Shown: piece by piece, positions 10,155 through 19,513 of the stretch | Layout of the letters: the number at the start of each line of letters is the position of its first letter | Numbering within the stretch: position 1 is the stretch's first letter | Made by a program: the position numbers and the translations under genes | From: Bacteroides mediterraneensis | Lineage (GTDB): Bacteria > Bacteroidota > Bacteroidia > Bacteroidales > Bacteroidaceae | DNA: 64,000 nt | Direction: 5' to 3' | Assembly: GCF_025993685.1 (NCBI RefSeq) | Contig: NZ_DAJPEN010000001.1 | Coordinates: 1,984,001 to 2,048,000 of the forward strand | Notes under the pieces: model-generated | Told to the model about the DNA's origin: nothing | Database searches by the model: none | What the model saw: only the letters and a program-made list of their open reading frames with translations

Positions 10155-10189
10155 AAAAGAGCCATTACCAGAAAGGCAGTGGCTCTTTT
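10155..10189 (+). terminator. Terminator between aguB and trkH (convergent)
   Basis: A perfect 10-bp stem (AAAAGAGCCA with TGGCTCTTTT) encloses a 15-nt loop and is followed by a T-rich run. The A-tract on the other side could also serve trkH, which ends at 10214. Confidence 0.85.
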
Positions 10190-10213
10190 CTTTTTATCTT
10201 GATTTTCTCTTTC

Positions 10214-11719
10214 TTATCGTCTTTCCCAGAAACTTGGAGTCAGCAACAGTAGTACCCCGAACAGCTCCAGACGTCCAATCAGCATCATGAACGACAACAG
10301 CCATTTTGCCATATCCGGCAGCGCGCTCCAAGAGAAAGCAGGACCGAAAGCACCCAATCCCGGTCCCACATTACCAAGACTCGACACAGCCAGACTAAAA
10401 GATTCTTCCAACCCGATACCCATACACATCAGCAATAGCCAGCAAACGAAGATGCAGAAAAAATAAAACAGCACAAAAGTCATCACCGTAGCAATGGTCC
10501 GTTGGGAGGCTGCCACCCGATTCAATTTCACCGGCAACACCGCACGCGGATGCATCAGCCGGTGAAATTCATTCTTCACGTTACGCAACACCACCAGCAA
10601 ACGCACAATCTTGATACCTCCGGCCGTAGACCCGGCACATCCACCTGCCACCATGGTATACATCAGCAGCATCCACGTGAACGGTGCCCATAGGCTATAG
10701 TCATCCGTGGCAAATCCGCACGAGGTATGAATGGACGCCACCTGGAAGAGCGATTTGCGGAAGGCCTCCTCCAGCCCGTAATGGTTGTGCCAATAGAGCG
10801 ACCCCGTAATCAGCAGGGTCACCGCCCCAATGGAGATGAGGTACAGCCGGAACTCCTCGTCCTTGAACAAATGTTTGACGCGTCCCGTCATGCACATGAA
10901 GTACAGCGAGAAATTCACACCCGAAAGTACCATGAAAATAGCGATTACATATTCTATAAAAGGCGAATTCCAATACGCCACACTAGCTTGTTTGGTGGAA
11001 TACCCTCCGGTAGCCGTCGTAGAGAACGCATGACATACGGCATCAAATAAATCCATCCCCCCCACCAGCAGCAGCACCGTTTCCACGACCGTAAGAATCA
11101 GGTATACCGTCCACAACCATTTAGCCATGATACTGATTTTCGGATGAATCTTGTCGTGCGTCACACCCGTAGCCTCTGCCGAGAAAAGCACCTGGTTCCC
11201 CACCCCGAAGATGGGCAAGACTGCAATCGTGAAGAACACGATTCCCAAGCCCCCAATCCACTGCGAGAAACTCCGCCAGAACAACATACCGTGTGAAAGC
11301 GACTCAATATCGTCCAGAATGGTCGCCCCTGTAGTGGTAAAACCAGACATTGTTTCAAAAAAGGCATCCGTCACCGAAGGAATACTTCCGCTGATGTAAA
11401 AAGGCAACATACCAAAACCCGTGAAAAGCAGCCAAGTAAACGCCACGATGCAATATCCGTCACGCCGTGTCACCCGGTTTTCGGCTCCTTTACCGAGCAG
11501 CAACAAAAGACTTCCCACGGCTACATTGATGATTGTCGTGTAAATAAAATAAATGTAATCTGCCTCTCCATAGCACAGGGATACCCCCGCACAAACCAGA
11601 AACATCACCGCTTCCATGAAAAGCAAGACCCCCAAAATGCGGAAAATCATCCTCCTGTTTATCAGGCTATTTCCCCTGTTGGCCGTCACATTGACCGCTG
11701 TCGATATAAAATCTTCCAT
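10214..11719 (-). CDS. trkH: TrkH family potassium uptake protein
   Basis: This is a 501-residue polytopic inner-membrane K+ transporter of the Trk/Ktr/HKT family. Four selectivity-filter P-loops are recognizable: GFTTTGATI, ATGGYST, TSCGFATD and GNVGPGLGAFG. Such proteins normally need a cytoplasmic NAD-binding partner (TrkA), and no such gene is adjacent here. The ATG at 11719 lies about 20 bp downstream of a -7-like box at 11742-11749. The gene is monocistronic by context. Confidence 0.93.
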   Translation of the reverse strand: MEDFISTAVNVTANRGNSLINRRMIFRILGVLLFMEAVMFLVCAGVSLCYGEADYIYFIYTTIINVAVGSLLLLLGKGAENRVTRRDGYCIVAFTWLLFTGFGMLPFYISGSIPSVTDAFFETMSGFTTTGATILDDIESLSHGMLFWRSFSQWIGGLGIVFFTIAVLPIFGVGNQVLFSAEATGVTHDKIHPKISIMAKWLWTVYLILTVVETVLLLVGGMDLFDAVCHAFSTTATGGYSTKQASVAYWNSPFIEYVIAIFMVLSGVNFSLYFMCMTGRVKHLFKDEEFRLYLISIGAVTLLITGSLYWHNHYGLEEAFRKSLFQVASIHTSCGFATDDYSLWAPFTWMLLMYTMVAGGCAGSTAGGIKIVRLLVVLRNVKNEFHRLMHPRAVLPVKLNRVAASQRTIATVMTFVLFYFFCIFVCWLLLMCMGIGLEESFSLAVSSLGNVGPGLGAFGPAFSWSALPDMAKWLLSFMMLIGRLELFGVLLLLTPSFWERR

Positions 11720-11741
11720 GTATTTCTATGTGTTTACCTTG

Positions 11742-11749
11742 CAAACTTA
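11742..11749 (-). promoter_or_regulatory. Probable trkH promoter, -7 box
   Basis: CAAACTTA on the plus strand reads TAAGTTTG on the minus strand, matching TAnnTTTG. No clear -33 element is seen. The remainder of the 290-bp gap up to 12009 is AT-rich with no recognizable feature. Confidence 0.5.
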
Positions 11750-12009
11750 CGGAAAATCTCCGGAATAACCTTGTGAAACGAAAGAAATGAAACAAAATGG
11801 ACTTATATCAAATATACTGCAAGGATATAAAGTTATTTTACCCTCATCACTTATTACCTTGTCAATATTGTTTAACACGATATGAAATTTGACAGAAGTA
11901 TTTATAAGATTCGCTGGATATTGAGCATATCCTTACATTTTTATCAAGATAAACAGGTTTAAACATACAACTGCACAGACTTAACATTACAAACAAGAAC
12001 TGTTTCTTT

Positions 12010-14121
12010 TTATTTGTCACCTATTGAAAACACCAATACACCTGCCGTAGGGATTTCTGCACTACCCACCAGAATGCGACTACCTTGCGGTACCTTAAAC
12101 CTATAAGGACAATCTGAATAATTCAACACGATACCCATTCCATTGCGATATTCTAATGTCACTCCATAAGGCAAATCCATACACGGAATACCTAGCCTTG
12201 CATATAACTTTTTCAGAATTTCTTTTTCCATTTGTCCGTCTTTGCTATCTACACCTACATACGTAATGGTTCCTTTTCCCATTTTTTTAAAGGTCACAGC
12301 CGCTTTCCCTTCATAAAACTCACGACTATAGGTACACCACACTTGTGCCTCTGCATCCGGTTTTAAGATTTCGCCCCAGCTATTCCATGTGTATTCTTTT
12401 CCATCCATCTGCAAAACACCTGGGTCTGCCGGGAGAAGCAGGTCGAAGAATTCTATTTCATTACCCGTCAACGGAGTCAATGCAGAGCCAAAAGGTGCTT
12501 CCGGCAAACGTCCGCAGCGGTCTTTCTGTGCGGTACGACAGGTCACCACTAAATTACCTCCATTTTCTACATACGATATCCATTTATCTACCAACATCCT
12601 GTCGGCCATCTGATAAGCAGGCACAATCACCACCGGATAATCTGACAGGCTGACTTTCTCTGTAATGAAATCGACCGGCGCGCCAAAGGACTTCAGAGTG
12701 CGGTAATATTTCTCGATATGACCAAGTGTGTTCCACAAATAAGTCTGTTTCTGGCGTTCGATGCTCCAGCTGTTTTCTGGATTGAAAAGAATGGCAGTTT
12801 TCCGAGCCACGTATTCCTTCGGCTGTTTGTTGCGAGGTTGTACCGAATGACGAAGCATCTTTATTTCCTGCATAAACTGCTCGTACTCCCGACCGCCAGG
12901 AGTTACGGTCACTCCGTCTGTTCCGACAATGCCATAATGATACTGTTCCGTTCCGTACAACGGCTGACGGAAACGATAAGTACACACAAAGTCACTTCCA
13001 CCTGCAAAAACACTCCATAACCATAAGCGTACTGCACCAGGAAGCGGCTGAGGATTGATACCGCCCCAGTTTACCTGCCCCGGCTGCAACTCCATCACAC
13101 CATATACGCCTTTTACCGGACGGAAAAAATCATTCGCCCATGCAATGCGCAATGGATTGCCTACCCGGTATCCTCGACGTCCGATTCCTTCATTATCACC
13201 ATATACCATGTAACGCGTATAACTTACGAAATCTAAATCAGGACTACCACCGATGTGTCCTTCCTCATAATTCGGAATATAATTGGTAGTTACCCACTGA
13301 TTTCGTGCATATTTTTTAATAAGTAGACACTGTTCATTCAAGAAATCGTTTGTCTGACTCGCAGCAAAACGACGGTAATCAAGAATTTGATGATGATTCA
13401 TAAAAACTTGAGCTGTCTTCGGCAAAGTAATCTCATCAAACGAAGAATACACTTGACTCCAGAAATTAGTTCCCCAAGCCTGATTCAGTCGAGAAATCGA
13501 ATTATATTTATTCTGAAGATAAGTACGAAAACCTTCTTCAGCCGTTGGACTATAATCAAACTGGACAGCCGGTTCATTGTCAAGCTGCCATCCTACCACG
13601 CGTGCATCATGTCCATATCGTCTGGCTAACTGCTCAATCATCCGGAAAGCCAATTTCCGATACAAGGGCGAAGCAAAGGAAGCATGCTGGCGAGCACCAT
13701 GATCCAACACTGTCCCATTTTCCTGACAAAGCAAAATTTCCGGATATTTCCGGCTGAGCCACACTGGAGGTGTAGCCGTGGAAGTGCATAATACGACTTT
13801 CAAATCGTACTGTGCAGCCAGCCCAATGGCCTTGTCGAGCCAAGTAAAATCAAAGCATCCTTCTTCTGGCTCCAATTGTGCCCAGGCGAATTCAGCAAAA
13901 TGAGTAAACTCAAAACCCAACTCATGCATACGCTTGAAATCACGTTCCCACTGCGATTCATCCCAATGCTCAGGATAATAATATACTCCGGTCTGTATCA
14001 AATCACTCTCTTTAAACCAAGATGCCTGAACAGATGTCCCAGCCAATAAGCAAAGACCTAATATAACACTTAAACGTCTGAATTTCATTTTCATCTTTTT
14101 GTTCACTTGGATGGTATTCAT
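12010..14121 (-). CDS. GH42 beta-galactosidase, exported
   Basis: This is a 703-residue family 42 glycoside hydrolase that removes terminal beta-galactose. A cleavable signal peptide (VILGLCLLAGTSVQA) places it outside the cytoplasm. The TIM-barrel start TGVYYYPEHWDESQW is typical. The acid/base Glu is in WQLDNEPAVQFD near residue 183, and the nucleophile Glu is in GVMELQPGQVNW near residue 345. A trimerization/GATase-like domain and a C-terminal beta domain follow. Its ATG shares one base with the stop of the esterase gene (TAATG), so the two are tightly coupled. It is the last gene of this side of the PUL. Confidence 0.92.
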   Translation of the reverse strand: MNTIQVNKKMKMKFRRLSVILGLCLLAGTSVQASWFKESDLIQTGVYYYPEHWDESQWERDFKRMHELGFEFTHFAEFAWAQLEPEEGCFDFTWLDKAIGLAAQYDLKVVLCTSTATPPVWLSRKYPEILLCQENGTVLDHGARQHASFASPLYRKLAFRMIEQLARRYGHDARVVGWQLDNEPAVQFDYSPTAEEGFRTYLQNKYNSISRLNQAWGTNFWSQVYSSFDEITLPKTAQVFMNHHQILDYRRFAASQTNDFLNEQCLLIKKYARNQWVTTNYIPNYEEGHIGGSPDLDFVSYTRYMVYGDNEGIGRRGYRVGNPLRIAWANDFFRPVKGVYGVMELQPGQVNWGGINPQPLPGAVRLWLWSVFAGGSDFVCTYRFRQPLYGTEQYHYGIVGTDGVTVTPGGREYEQFMQEIKMLRHSVQPRNKQPKEYVARKTAILFNPENSWSIERQKQTYLWNTLGHIEKYYRTLKSFGAPVDFITEKVSLSDYPVVIVPAYQMADRMLVDKWISYVENGGNLVVTCRTAQKDRCGRLPEAPFGSALTPLTGNEIEFFDLLLPADPGVLQMDGKEYTWNSWGEILKPDAEAQVWCTYSREFYEGKAAVTFKKMGKGTITYVGVDSKDGQMEKEILKKLYARLGIPCMDLPYGVTLEYRNGMGIVLNYSDCPYRFKVPQGSRILVGSAEIPTAGVLVFSIGDK

Positions 14122-15527
14122 TATTTTTCGATAGGCTTCGTACAGAATGGCAATACCGGAAGACCGGCTTCCGTGCGTAAGCTGCCGATGGTTGCCTCAT
14201 CAAAGCAATAGGAAACCTGATAAGGAGGAGTACTCTGCTTTCTTACAGGTAGCACGATTTGTTTCCCTTTAATTTTTGCCTTCACGGTAAGTGTGTCCCC
14301 TTTTCCATCCGTCAACACCAATCCCGTAATGTTGGGAGCAGTCGACCGCAAAAAAGAAAAATTTCCTTCAAGATTTACTACAACCTTTCCTCTCTGAAGT
14401 TCAGCAGATGCTAAGTGCGGGCTCTCATAAGCATTAGTAAACTGTCCATAAACTTTATCCATAGCCAAACAAGCCAAACGTTCCCCGATAGCCCGCTTGT
14501 TACGCGGATGAATGTCCTTCACATTCTCTACCAAATCAGAGATATTAATCATGGCAGTACTCTTTACCAGACTCAGCATGAGCTCCTGCTGTTCACGCAG
14601 CAAAGCCGGTGTGTTGTTTTTCGCTCCGTACGTATGAGGCGCAATCTGCACGTAATAGAATGGAAAATCCCATCTGAAATCTTTTCGCCAGGACTCCACC
14701 ATCTTGGATACCAGACGGGCATACGACGGTGCGTTCTCGTGGTTGCTTTCTCCCTGATACCAAATACATCCGGCAATCTGATAAGGCACCAGCGGATGAA
14801 TCATCTGATTGTACAATACCCCTGGCTTAATAGGCCACCAGGGATAATCTTTTAATTTATTCTTTGAAAGTATCTTGTCTTTTTCCACGATTTCGGCCGG
14901 TGTCCACACTTCAGCCGGTGTTCCTCCCCAGGCAGAGACTAGAATGCCTACGGGCACTTTCAGGTGTTCAGTCAGGTAGCGGGCAAAGAAGTAGGCAGTA
15001 GCACTGGTCTTGCGCATACTTTCAGGAGTAGCCACCTCCCACTTCGTACGGCAATCTGTCTGAGGGGTATCGGCTCCCTGCTTTGGATTATGAAAGATAC
15101 GCACAGAAGGACAAGCAGCCTGTTTCACCTCTTGCTCACCATTCATGATTCCCATATCAGCCGACCATTCCATATTCGACTGTCCGCTGCACAGCCAGAC
15201 TTCACCCAGCATCACATCCGACACTTTCCAACTGTCATTCCATCCCTTTACTTCAAGCGTATACGGACCTCCGGCACACCCGGTCGGTACTTCCGCTTTC
15301 CAGCGTCCCTGATTATCAACTACCGCACGCACCGTATCTCCCGGACTCCATTCGGAAAGAATCATCAGGGTTTCAGACGGATTTCCCCATCCCCACACGG
15401 CTACCTTACTGTTTTGCTGTAATACCATGCCATCAGAAAAGACCGATGGAAGTTGGATTTGTGCCTTAACTTCTATTCCCAACGTCAGGGCCAACAACCC
15501 TAGAACAAAATAATTTGTGTTTTTCAT
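14121..15527 (-). CDS. Sialate O-acetylesterase-family SGNH esterase, exported
   Basis: This 468-residue protein has a signal peptide (VLGLLALTLGIEVKAQ). The family's N-terminal beta domain opens with LPSVFSDGMVLQQ, and the SGNH hydrolase motifs are GEVWLCSGQSNMEWS (catalytic Ser), CIWYQGESN and DIHPRNK (Asp/His). Named members release acetyl groups from sialic acid, but PUL members often deacetylate plant or algal glycans. No sialidase or sialic acid catabolism genes are nearby, so a sialate substrate is unlikely here. A consensus -7 box lies about 34 bp upstream of the ATG. Read-through from the GH2 gene is also possible because the gap is only 80 bp with no terminator. Confidence 0.88.
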   Translation of the reverse strand: MKNTNYFVLGLLALTLGIEVKAQIQLPSVFSDGMVLQQNSKVAVWGWGNPSETLMILSEWSPGDTVRAVVDNQGRWKAEVPTGCAGGPYTLEVKGWNDSWKVSDVMLGEVWLCSGQSNMEWSADMGIMNGEQEVKQAACPSVRIFHNPKQGADTPQTDCRTKWEVATPESMRKTSATAYFFARYLTEHLKVPVGILVSAWGGTPAEVWTPAEIVEKDKILSKNKLKDYPWWPIKPGVLYNQMIHPLVPYQIAGCIWYQGESNHENAPSYARLVSKMVESWRKDFRWDFPFYYVQIAPHTYGAKNNTPALLREQQELMLSLVKSTAMINISDLVENVKDIHPRNKRAIGERLACLAMDKVYGQFTNAYESPHLASAELQRGKVVVNLEGNFSFLRSTAPNITGLVLTDGKGDTLTVKAKIKGKQIVLPVRKQSTPPYQVSYCFDEATIGSLRTEAGLPVLPFCTKPIEK

Positions 15528-15560
15528 CGTCTTATGTATTCATGTGAAAATACCTGCAAA

Positions 15561-15568
15561 CAAAAGTA
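15561..15568 (-). promoter_or_regulatory. Promoter of the esterase-GH42 unit, -7 box
   Basis: CAAAAGTA on the plus strand reads TACTTTTG on the minus strand, a perfect TAnnTTTG. Unlike the four motif-bearing PUL promoters, no GATGTAA-type motif lies 50 bp upstream of it. Confidence 0.6.
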
Positions 15569-15607
15569 GAAGAACTCTCCCATACTTACAGGAAAAAAAT
15601 GATATTT

Positions 15608-18409
15608 CTACAGTGATTTTTGATTTTCAGTGGAAGACAAAATACTTAAATCCTTCACATCAACTTCAGAAGAAGGATTAAACTGGTCACTACACATGTA
15701 TTTCTTTAAGCTGTAGAGCAACTGACGGGCCTCTGTACGTTTGTCCATGTCCTGCCAGAAATCAATTCCTGACACAAGCAACTTACCTTTACCCATCTTA
15801 ACCTCAAATAACAAAGCCAATGGACGGTTGGTAAACCAGTCGTCAATAACTCGTACTATCGGTCGCAAATCCTTATCAATCTTCGCGATTTCAATAGCTC
15901 CAGAATGACTCATGGCATCCCACCACTGATAATCACTATAAAACTCTGTAGGAAACTCTGAAAGTGCCGGATGAGTCGGATTACACAAGATACCCAACGT
16001 GTGAGGTGCCTGTCCCAGCGTCCAAGCTGTGTTCCAAAAGATACTGGAGAAACCTATCGCCACTTCGCCTCCTGCTTCGGCAGGCAAGGAACCTTTCCGC
16101 AAAGAGAGCAATACGTTACCGCCTTCTTGAAGACGTTGCAAGGCTTTTGCATCCAGACAATCCGTCATCAGCAGCTGTGTTTCATCGGCAACTTCCTGCA
16201 CCGCGACAGGATATACCCAGATGTGCCAGCTGTTGGCATAATCTCCCAATGTAGCTTCCAGTGTCAGGCATGAAGGAACGTCCACCTTATCCAATGGAAC
16301 CTCCAGTTCTCCCAGCGGAATACAGTTGCCGATACCTACCGGCCGATGTGCCAGCTTGCCCGAAGCGATTGTCTTTCCTTCTTTTGTTTTCAGGGTCCAG
16401 GCAGTAGAAGTCACCTCCAGCGGAGCGGATCCGAAATGCGCCACTTCCAGACTTCCTTTCACCGTTTCCTGGTTGGTGTAAATCAGTTTCGGCAAACGCA
16501 GCAATGGTACCGTACTGTTACAGAAACGACGGTATTCTTCCGGACGGATGTAGCCTTTTTCTTCCCAGAACGCATCGAGCACTCCTACCAGAGCTGTACC
16601 CTGCCCCGGAAAATCAGACAAGCCCAACAACTGGAATCCACCGAAATCTTTTGTACGCAAGGCGGCTTCAATATCGGCCTTATAACACAAAGCCTGCAAT
16701 TTTCCGGAGGCCAACAGGAAACTATCTGCCAAATGAGCCATGCCGTTTTCGGCCAGTGTTTCCTGGAATATCTCAAAGTTGCGCGGACGCATCACCCCAT
16801 CGTACTTAGCCATTTCCTTAAAGTTGGGATACACACACCACTGTCCGATTTCGTGACTCACCATCGGTTGCTGGAAGCGTCCGACATATTCCGACCAGTC
16901 ATAATCCGTACGTGGAGCCTGTGCATTGATGATACTCTTCACTCCTTGTCCCCACGCCTGAATGCGAGGGCTGGAATCACTCAAGAAATCATTAACCGGC
17001 AAATTAGGCCATCCGGCACCTGAGCAGTACAGACGGCGGGCATCACGTTCTTTCCAGGTAGCGACGAAATTAGTCAGATAAGCATGGCTTCCCACTCCCG
17101 CAGGCTCGTTGCCGTACATCATCATGCAGAAAGATGGGTGGTTGCCAAACTCACGCACAATACGTTCACTTTCTTCCCAGATAAAGCGGTCCAAATCGTG
17201 TCCGTCACCAATGGTGGTCGACTGGTTAGCCCAGGAAGAACATTCTATTTCCAGATACATACCCATCTCATCGGCAGCCGCAAAAGCAGCTTCGGGCGGA
17301 CACCAGGAATGGAAGCGCACATGGTTCAGTCCGTGCTGCTGACAGGTGGTATAAATCTTTTTCCAGGATTCCACATCCGTAGGAGGGAAACCCGTCTTCG
17401 GGAATACGGCACAATCCAACGCACCACGCAGGAACAAACGACGGTCGTTAATAGTCAGTTTACCGTCCACCACCTTCACATCACGGAAACCAAAACGTTC
17501 CGTATAAACATCCGTTTCACCGCTCTCTGCATCCTTCACACTCAGCTTCAAATCATATAAGGATGGAGAAAACTCATCCCAGCACTTAATATCTCCCTTC
17601 ATGGCCAGCGACATCACCACCTGATTCTCGCCCGGCTTCAAGGTAGACTGTTGCTGTACTTTTTCATTGCCTACCGTCATTTCGAGCACCACATTCGTTT
17701 CTTTCCCGTAACGGTTCATCAAGGAAGCCGACACACTGACCTTCTTAGCCAGACGGTCCGGCATAATCTTGACGGAAGACACGTTCACTTCCGGCTTTAC
17801 CTCTAAGAACATGTCGCCCACTACCCCGTTCCAGTTTCCTTGCGTATGGTCGGAGATACTATGTGAGTTCTCCCCCGGATCGATGTTCTTCACCCGGTTG
17901 TCCACACAAAGCATCAGCACATGCTTCCCTGCTGAAAGCTTGCCTGTCAGATCATAACGGTGAGGAGCGCCCAGGGCATTCCGCATACCGATTTCCTTTC
18001 CGTCTACATAAAAACGGCTCTCCCAGTGGCAGCGTTCCAGAAAGAGAGAAATATCCTTTCCTTCCCAACTGGCTGGAATCACCACTTCTTTCTGATACCA
18101 CGCCTTACCTTTGTAATATTTTACCGGTTGAAGCCAGAAAGGCACCTTGACATTTCCCGTCTCACGGTATTTAGCATACGAAGGTTTCAGGAAAAAAGAA
18201 GAATCTACAATACCACCTGTCCAGTCGGTCCCGATTGCAATGTCTTCTCCATAACCGTTGGAAGCCATTGAGCCCGGCAGTTCAATCATCCGACTCCAGT
18301 CCATACTGTCCGTAGAGAAGGTCCACGAACCGGACAAGTCAATTTTATCAGTCTGCTGACTACAAGAAAAACAAAGCAAAGAAAATGAGAGTAATGCTGC
18401 TGCTTTCAT
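15608..18409 (-). CDS. GH2 family glycoside hydrolase, surface or periplasmic lipoprotein
   Basis: This 933-residue family 2 glycosidase has a lipoprotein signal (LLSFSLLCFSC). It carries an N-terminal jelly-roll sugar-binding domain, immunoglobulin-like domains and a TIM barrel. The probable acid/base Glu is in MYGNEPAG (about residue 435) and the nucleophile in VSHEIGQWCVYP (about residue 520). The C-terminal portion resembles the accessory domains of long GH2 enzymes. Specificity cannot be read directly: beta-galactosidase, beta-glucuronidase and alpha-L-arabinopyranosidase are all known in GH2. The ATG at 18409 is chosen because the longer frame would start with TTG inside the -7 box. A paralogue of the same architecture lies at 34190-36976. 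Confidence 0.9.
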   Translation of the reverse strand: MKAAALLSFSLLCFSCSQQTDKIDLSGSWTFSTDSMDWSRMIELPGSMASNGYGEDIAIGTDWTGGIVDSSFFLKPSYAKYRETGNVKVPFWLQPVKYYKGKAWYQKEVVIPASWEGKDISLFLERCHWESRFYVDGKEIGMRNALGAPHRYDLTGKLSAGKHVLMLCVDNRVKNIDPGENSHSISDHTQGNWNGVVGDMFLEVKPEVNVSSVKIMPDRLAKKVSVSASLMNRYGKETNVVLEMTVGNEKVQQQSTLKPGENQVVMSLAMKGDIKCWDEFSPSLYDLKLSVKDAESGETDVYTERFGFRDVKVVDGKLTINDRRLFLRGALDCAVFPKTGFPPTDVESWKKIYTTCQQHGLNHVRFHSWCPPEAAFAAADEMGMYLEIECSSWANQSTTIGDGHDLDRFIWEESERIVREFGNHPSFCMMMYGNEPAGVGSHAYLTNFVATWKERDARRLYCSGAGWPNLPVNDFLSDSSPRIQAWGQGVKSIINAQAPRTDYDWSEYVGRFQQPMVSHEIGQWCVYPNFKEMAKYDGVMRPRNFEIFQETLAENGMAHLADSFLLASGKLQALCYKADIEAALRTKDFGGFQLLGLSDFPGQGTALVGVLDAFWEEKGYIRPEEYRRFCNSTVPLLRLPKLIYTNQETVKGSLEVAHFGSAPLEVTSTAWTLKTKEGKTIASGKLAHRPVGIGNCIPLGELEVPLDKVDVPSCLTLEATLGDYANSWHIWVYPVAVQEVADETQLLMTDCLDAKALQRLQEGGNVLLSLRKGSLPAEAGGEVAIGFSSIFWNTAWTLGQAPHTLGILCNPTHPALSEFPTEFYSDYQWWDAMSHSGAIEIAKIDKDLRPIVRVIDDWFTNRPLALLFEVKMGKGKLLVSGIDFWQDMDKRTEARQLLYSLKKYMCSDQFNPSSEVDVKDLSILSSTENQKSL

Positions 18410-18448
18410 ATTATCAAATTTTGAGTTTACAAACCATTTTACAGATGA

Positions 18449-18456
18449 CAAAATTA
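18449..18456 (-). promoter_or_regulatory. Promoter of the first GH2 gene, -7 box
   Basis: CAAAATTA on the plus strand reads TAATTTTG on the minus strand, matching TAnnTTTG. The implied start of transcription is near 18443, giving a leader of about 34 nt. The shared PUL motif lies upstream, with its GATG core starting 49 bp from this box. Confidence 0.65.
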
Positions 18457-18491
18457 CGCATAAACCATTATCTCCGAATGTGCTATTTTCG

Positions 18492-18510
18492 CAAAAGGAT
18501 GTAATATTTT
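18492..18510 (-). promoter_or_regulatory. Shared PUL operator, site 1 (GH2/araC intergenic region)
   Basis: The sequence CAAAAGGATGTAATATTTT is identical over 19 bases to the copy upstream of susC at 27403-27421. It is centred about 58 bp upstream of the predicted GH2 transcription start, a typical class I/II activator position. It also lies in the divergent araC upstream region, about 100 bp from the araC ATG. It is the likely binding site of the PUL's AraC regulator. Confidence 0.65.
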
Positions 18511-18583
18511 TCGATTTCAGGTATTATCTTACTAAAAGAAGAAATCTCTTCAGAAAGTCTCTCTGGAAATCCAAATAAATACC

Positions 18584-18591
18584 TACTTTTG
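18584..18591 (+). promoter_or_regulatory. Probable promoter of the AraC regulator gene, -7 box
   Basis: TACTTTTG matches TAnnTTTG and lies 19 bp before the ATG. It is divergent from the GH2 promoter, and the two share about 200 bp of control region. Confidence 0.6.
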
Positions 18592-18610
18592 CCCTCAAAT
18601 AAATTATGCT

Positions 18611-19492
18611 ATGGAAAAGAAAAAAGACGGCTTTCCCAATGAGAAAGCCATTGTCATTCCTCAGGAGAATCTTTTAAGAATCAAAGAAAACCCTATGACG
18701 CGTCTGCTACATCCCACAGATGTAGGCTACTATCCTCACGCCGAAGGTCACTACCGAGAGCGTACAGAAGGAAGCCCGCAACACATTCTGATTTACTGCC
18801 ACGAAGGAGAAGGCTGGTACAATATCGGAAAAGGAAGATGCACGGTAAAAAAGAACGATTTTTTCATTATTGAAGCAGGTAAACCGCATGTATACGCCGC
18901 TTCTACCAGCCATCCGTGGAGCATTTACTGGATTCATTTTACCGGTGAACAAAGCCACCTGTTTTCCGAGCTGTTCAACCGTACCATCTACATTGATGAT
19001 TCACCTACGGCCCGTTTCAACGACCGCATCCAGTTGTTCAATGAGATTTTAGTAAACCTTGAAATGGGATACAGCATCGAAAATTTGGAGTACATCACGC
19101 TCTGCCTATGGTACCTGCTCGGCTCCTTCCGATACATTCCTCAGTTCCGCGAAATCAACAAACCCAAGACACAAGATACCATACAGAAAGTCATCAACTA
19201 CATGAAGGCTAATCTGGACAAGCAACTGACACTGGAAGACATGGCCGAAAGCGTGAACTACTCACCTACTTATCTGAGTACACTCTTTACACAAAAATCG
19301 GGCATGTCTCCCATCAACTATTTCAATCAGTTGAAAATTCAGAAGGCATGCCAGCTCCTGGACTTTACCGACAAGAAAGCAAAAGAAATCGCTTTTGAAC
19401 TCGCCTTTAATGATCCGTATTATTTTTCAAAAGTATTTACCAAATACATGCACATGTCGCCTAAAGAATATCGTATGAAGAAAAAGGGATGA
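18611..19492 (+). CDS. AraC family transcriptional regulator of the PUL
   Basis: This 293-residue regulator has two domains. The N-terminal cupin-like sensor (about residues 35-165) contains HILIYCHEGEGWYNIG and KPHVYAA. The C-terminal double helix-turn-helix domain (about residues 190-290) contains LTLEDMAESVNYSPTYLSTLF and the family signature FELAFNDPYYFSKVFTKYMHMSPKEYR. It has no membrane segment, so it should sense a cytoplasmic sugar, unlike the hybrid two-component regulators of many Bacteroides PULs. It is the only plus-strand gene in the PUL and is divergent from the first GH2 gene. It is the best candidate to bind the motif repeated upstream of four PUL units. Confidence 0.92.
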   Translation: MEKKKDGFPNEKAIVIPQENLLRIKENPMTRLLHPTDVGYYPHAEGHYRERTEGSPQHILIYCHEGEGWYNIGKGRCTVKKNDFFIIEAGKPHVYAASTSHPWSIYWIHFTGEQSHLFSELFNRTIYIDDSPTARFNDRIQLFNEILVNLEMGYSIENLEYITLCLWYLLGSFRYIPQFREINKPKTQDTIQKVINYMKANLDKQLTLEDMAESVNYSPTYLSTLFTQKSGMSPINYFNQLKIQKACQLLDFTDKKAKEIAFELAFNDPYYFSKVFTKYMHMSPKEYRMKKKG

Positions 19493-19511
19493 GAAATACT
19501 CATCCCTTTTT
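19481..19511. terminator. Bidirectional terminator between araC and GH95
   Basis: A perfect 13-bp stem (AAAAAGGGATGAG with CTCATCCCTTTTT) encloses a 5-nt loop. It has an A-tract on one side and a T-tract on the other, so it can end both convergent genes. Its left arm contains the last codons and the stop of the araC gene. Confidence 0.85.
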
Positions 19512-19513
19512 CC

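Noticed and set aside
14121..15527. Sialic acid utilization locus
   Set aside because: The esterase family name suggests it, but no sialidase, NanA/NanE-type gene or sialic acid transporter is present.
15591..15611. A possible fifth operator copy upstream of the esterase-GH42 unit (AAAAAAATGATATTTCTAC)
   Set aside because: It needs a gap to align, lies 37 rather than 50 bp from the -7 box, and that -7 box is a perfect consensus that may not need an activator.
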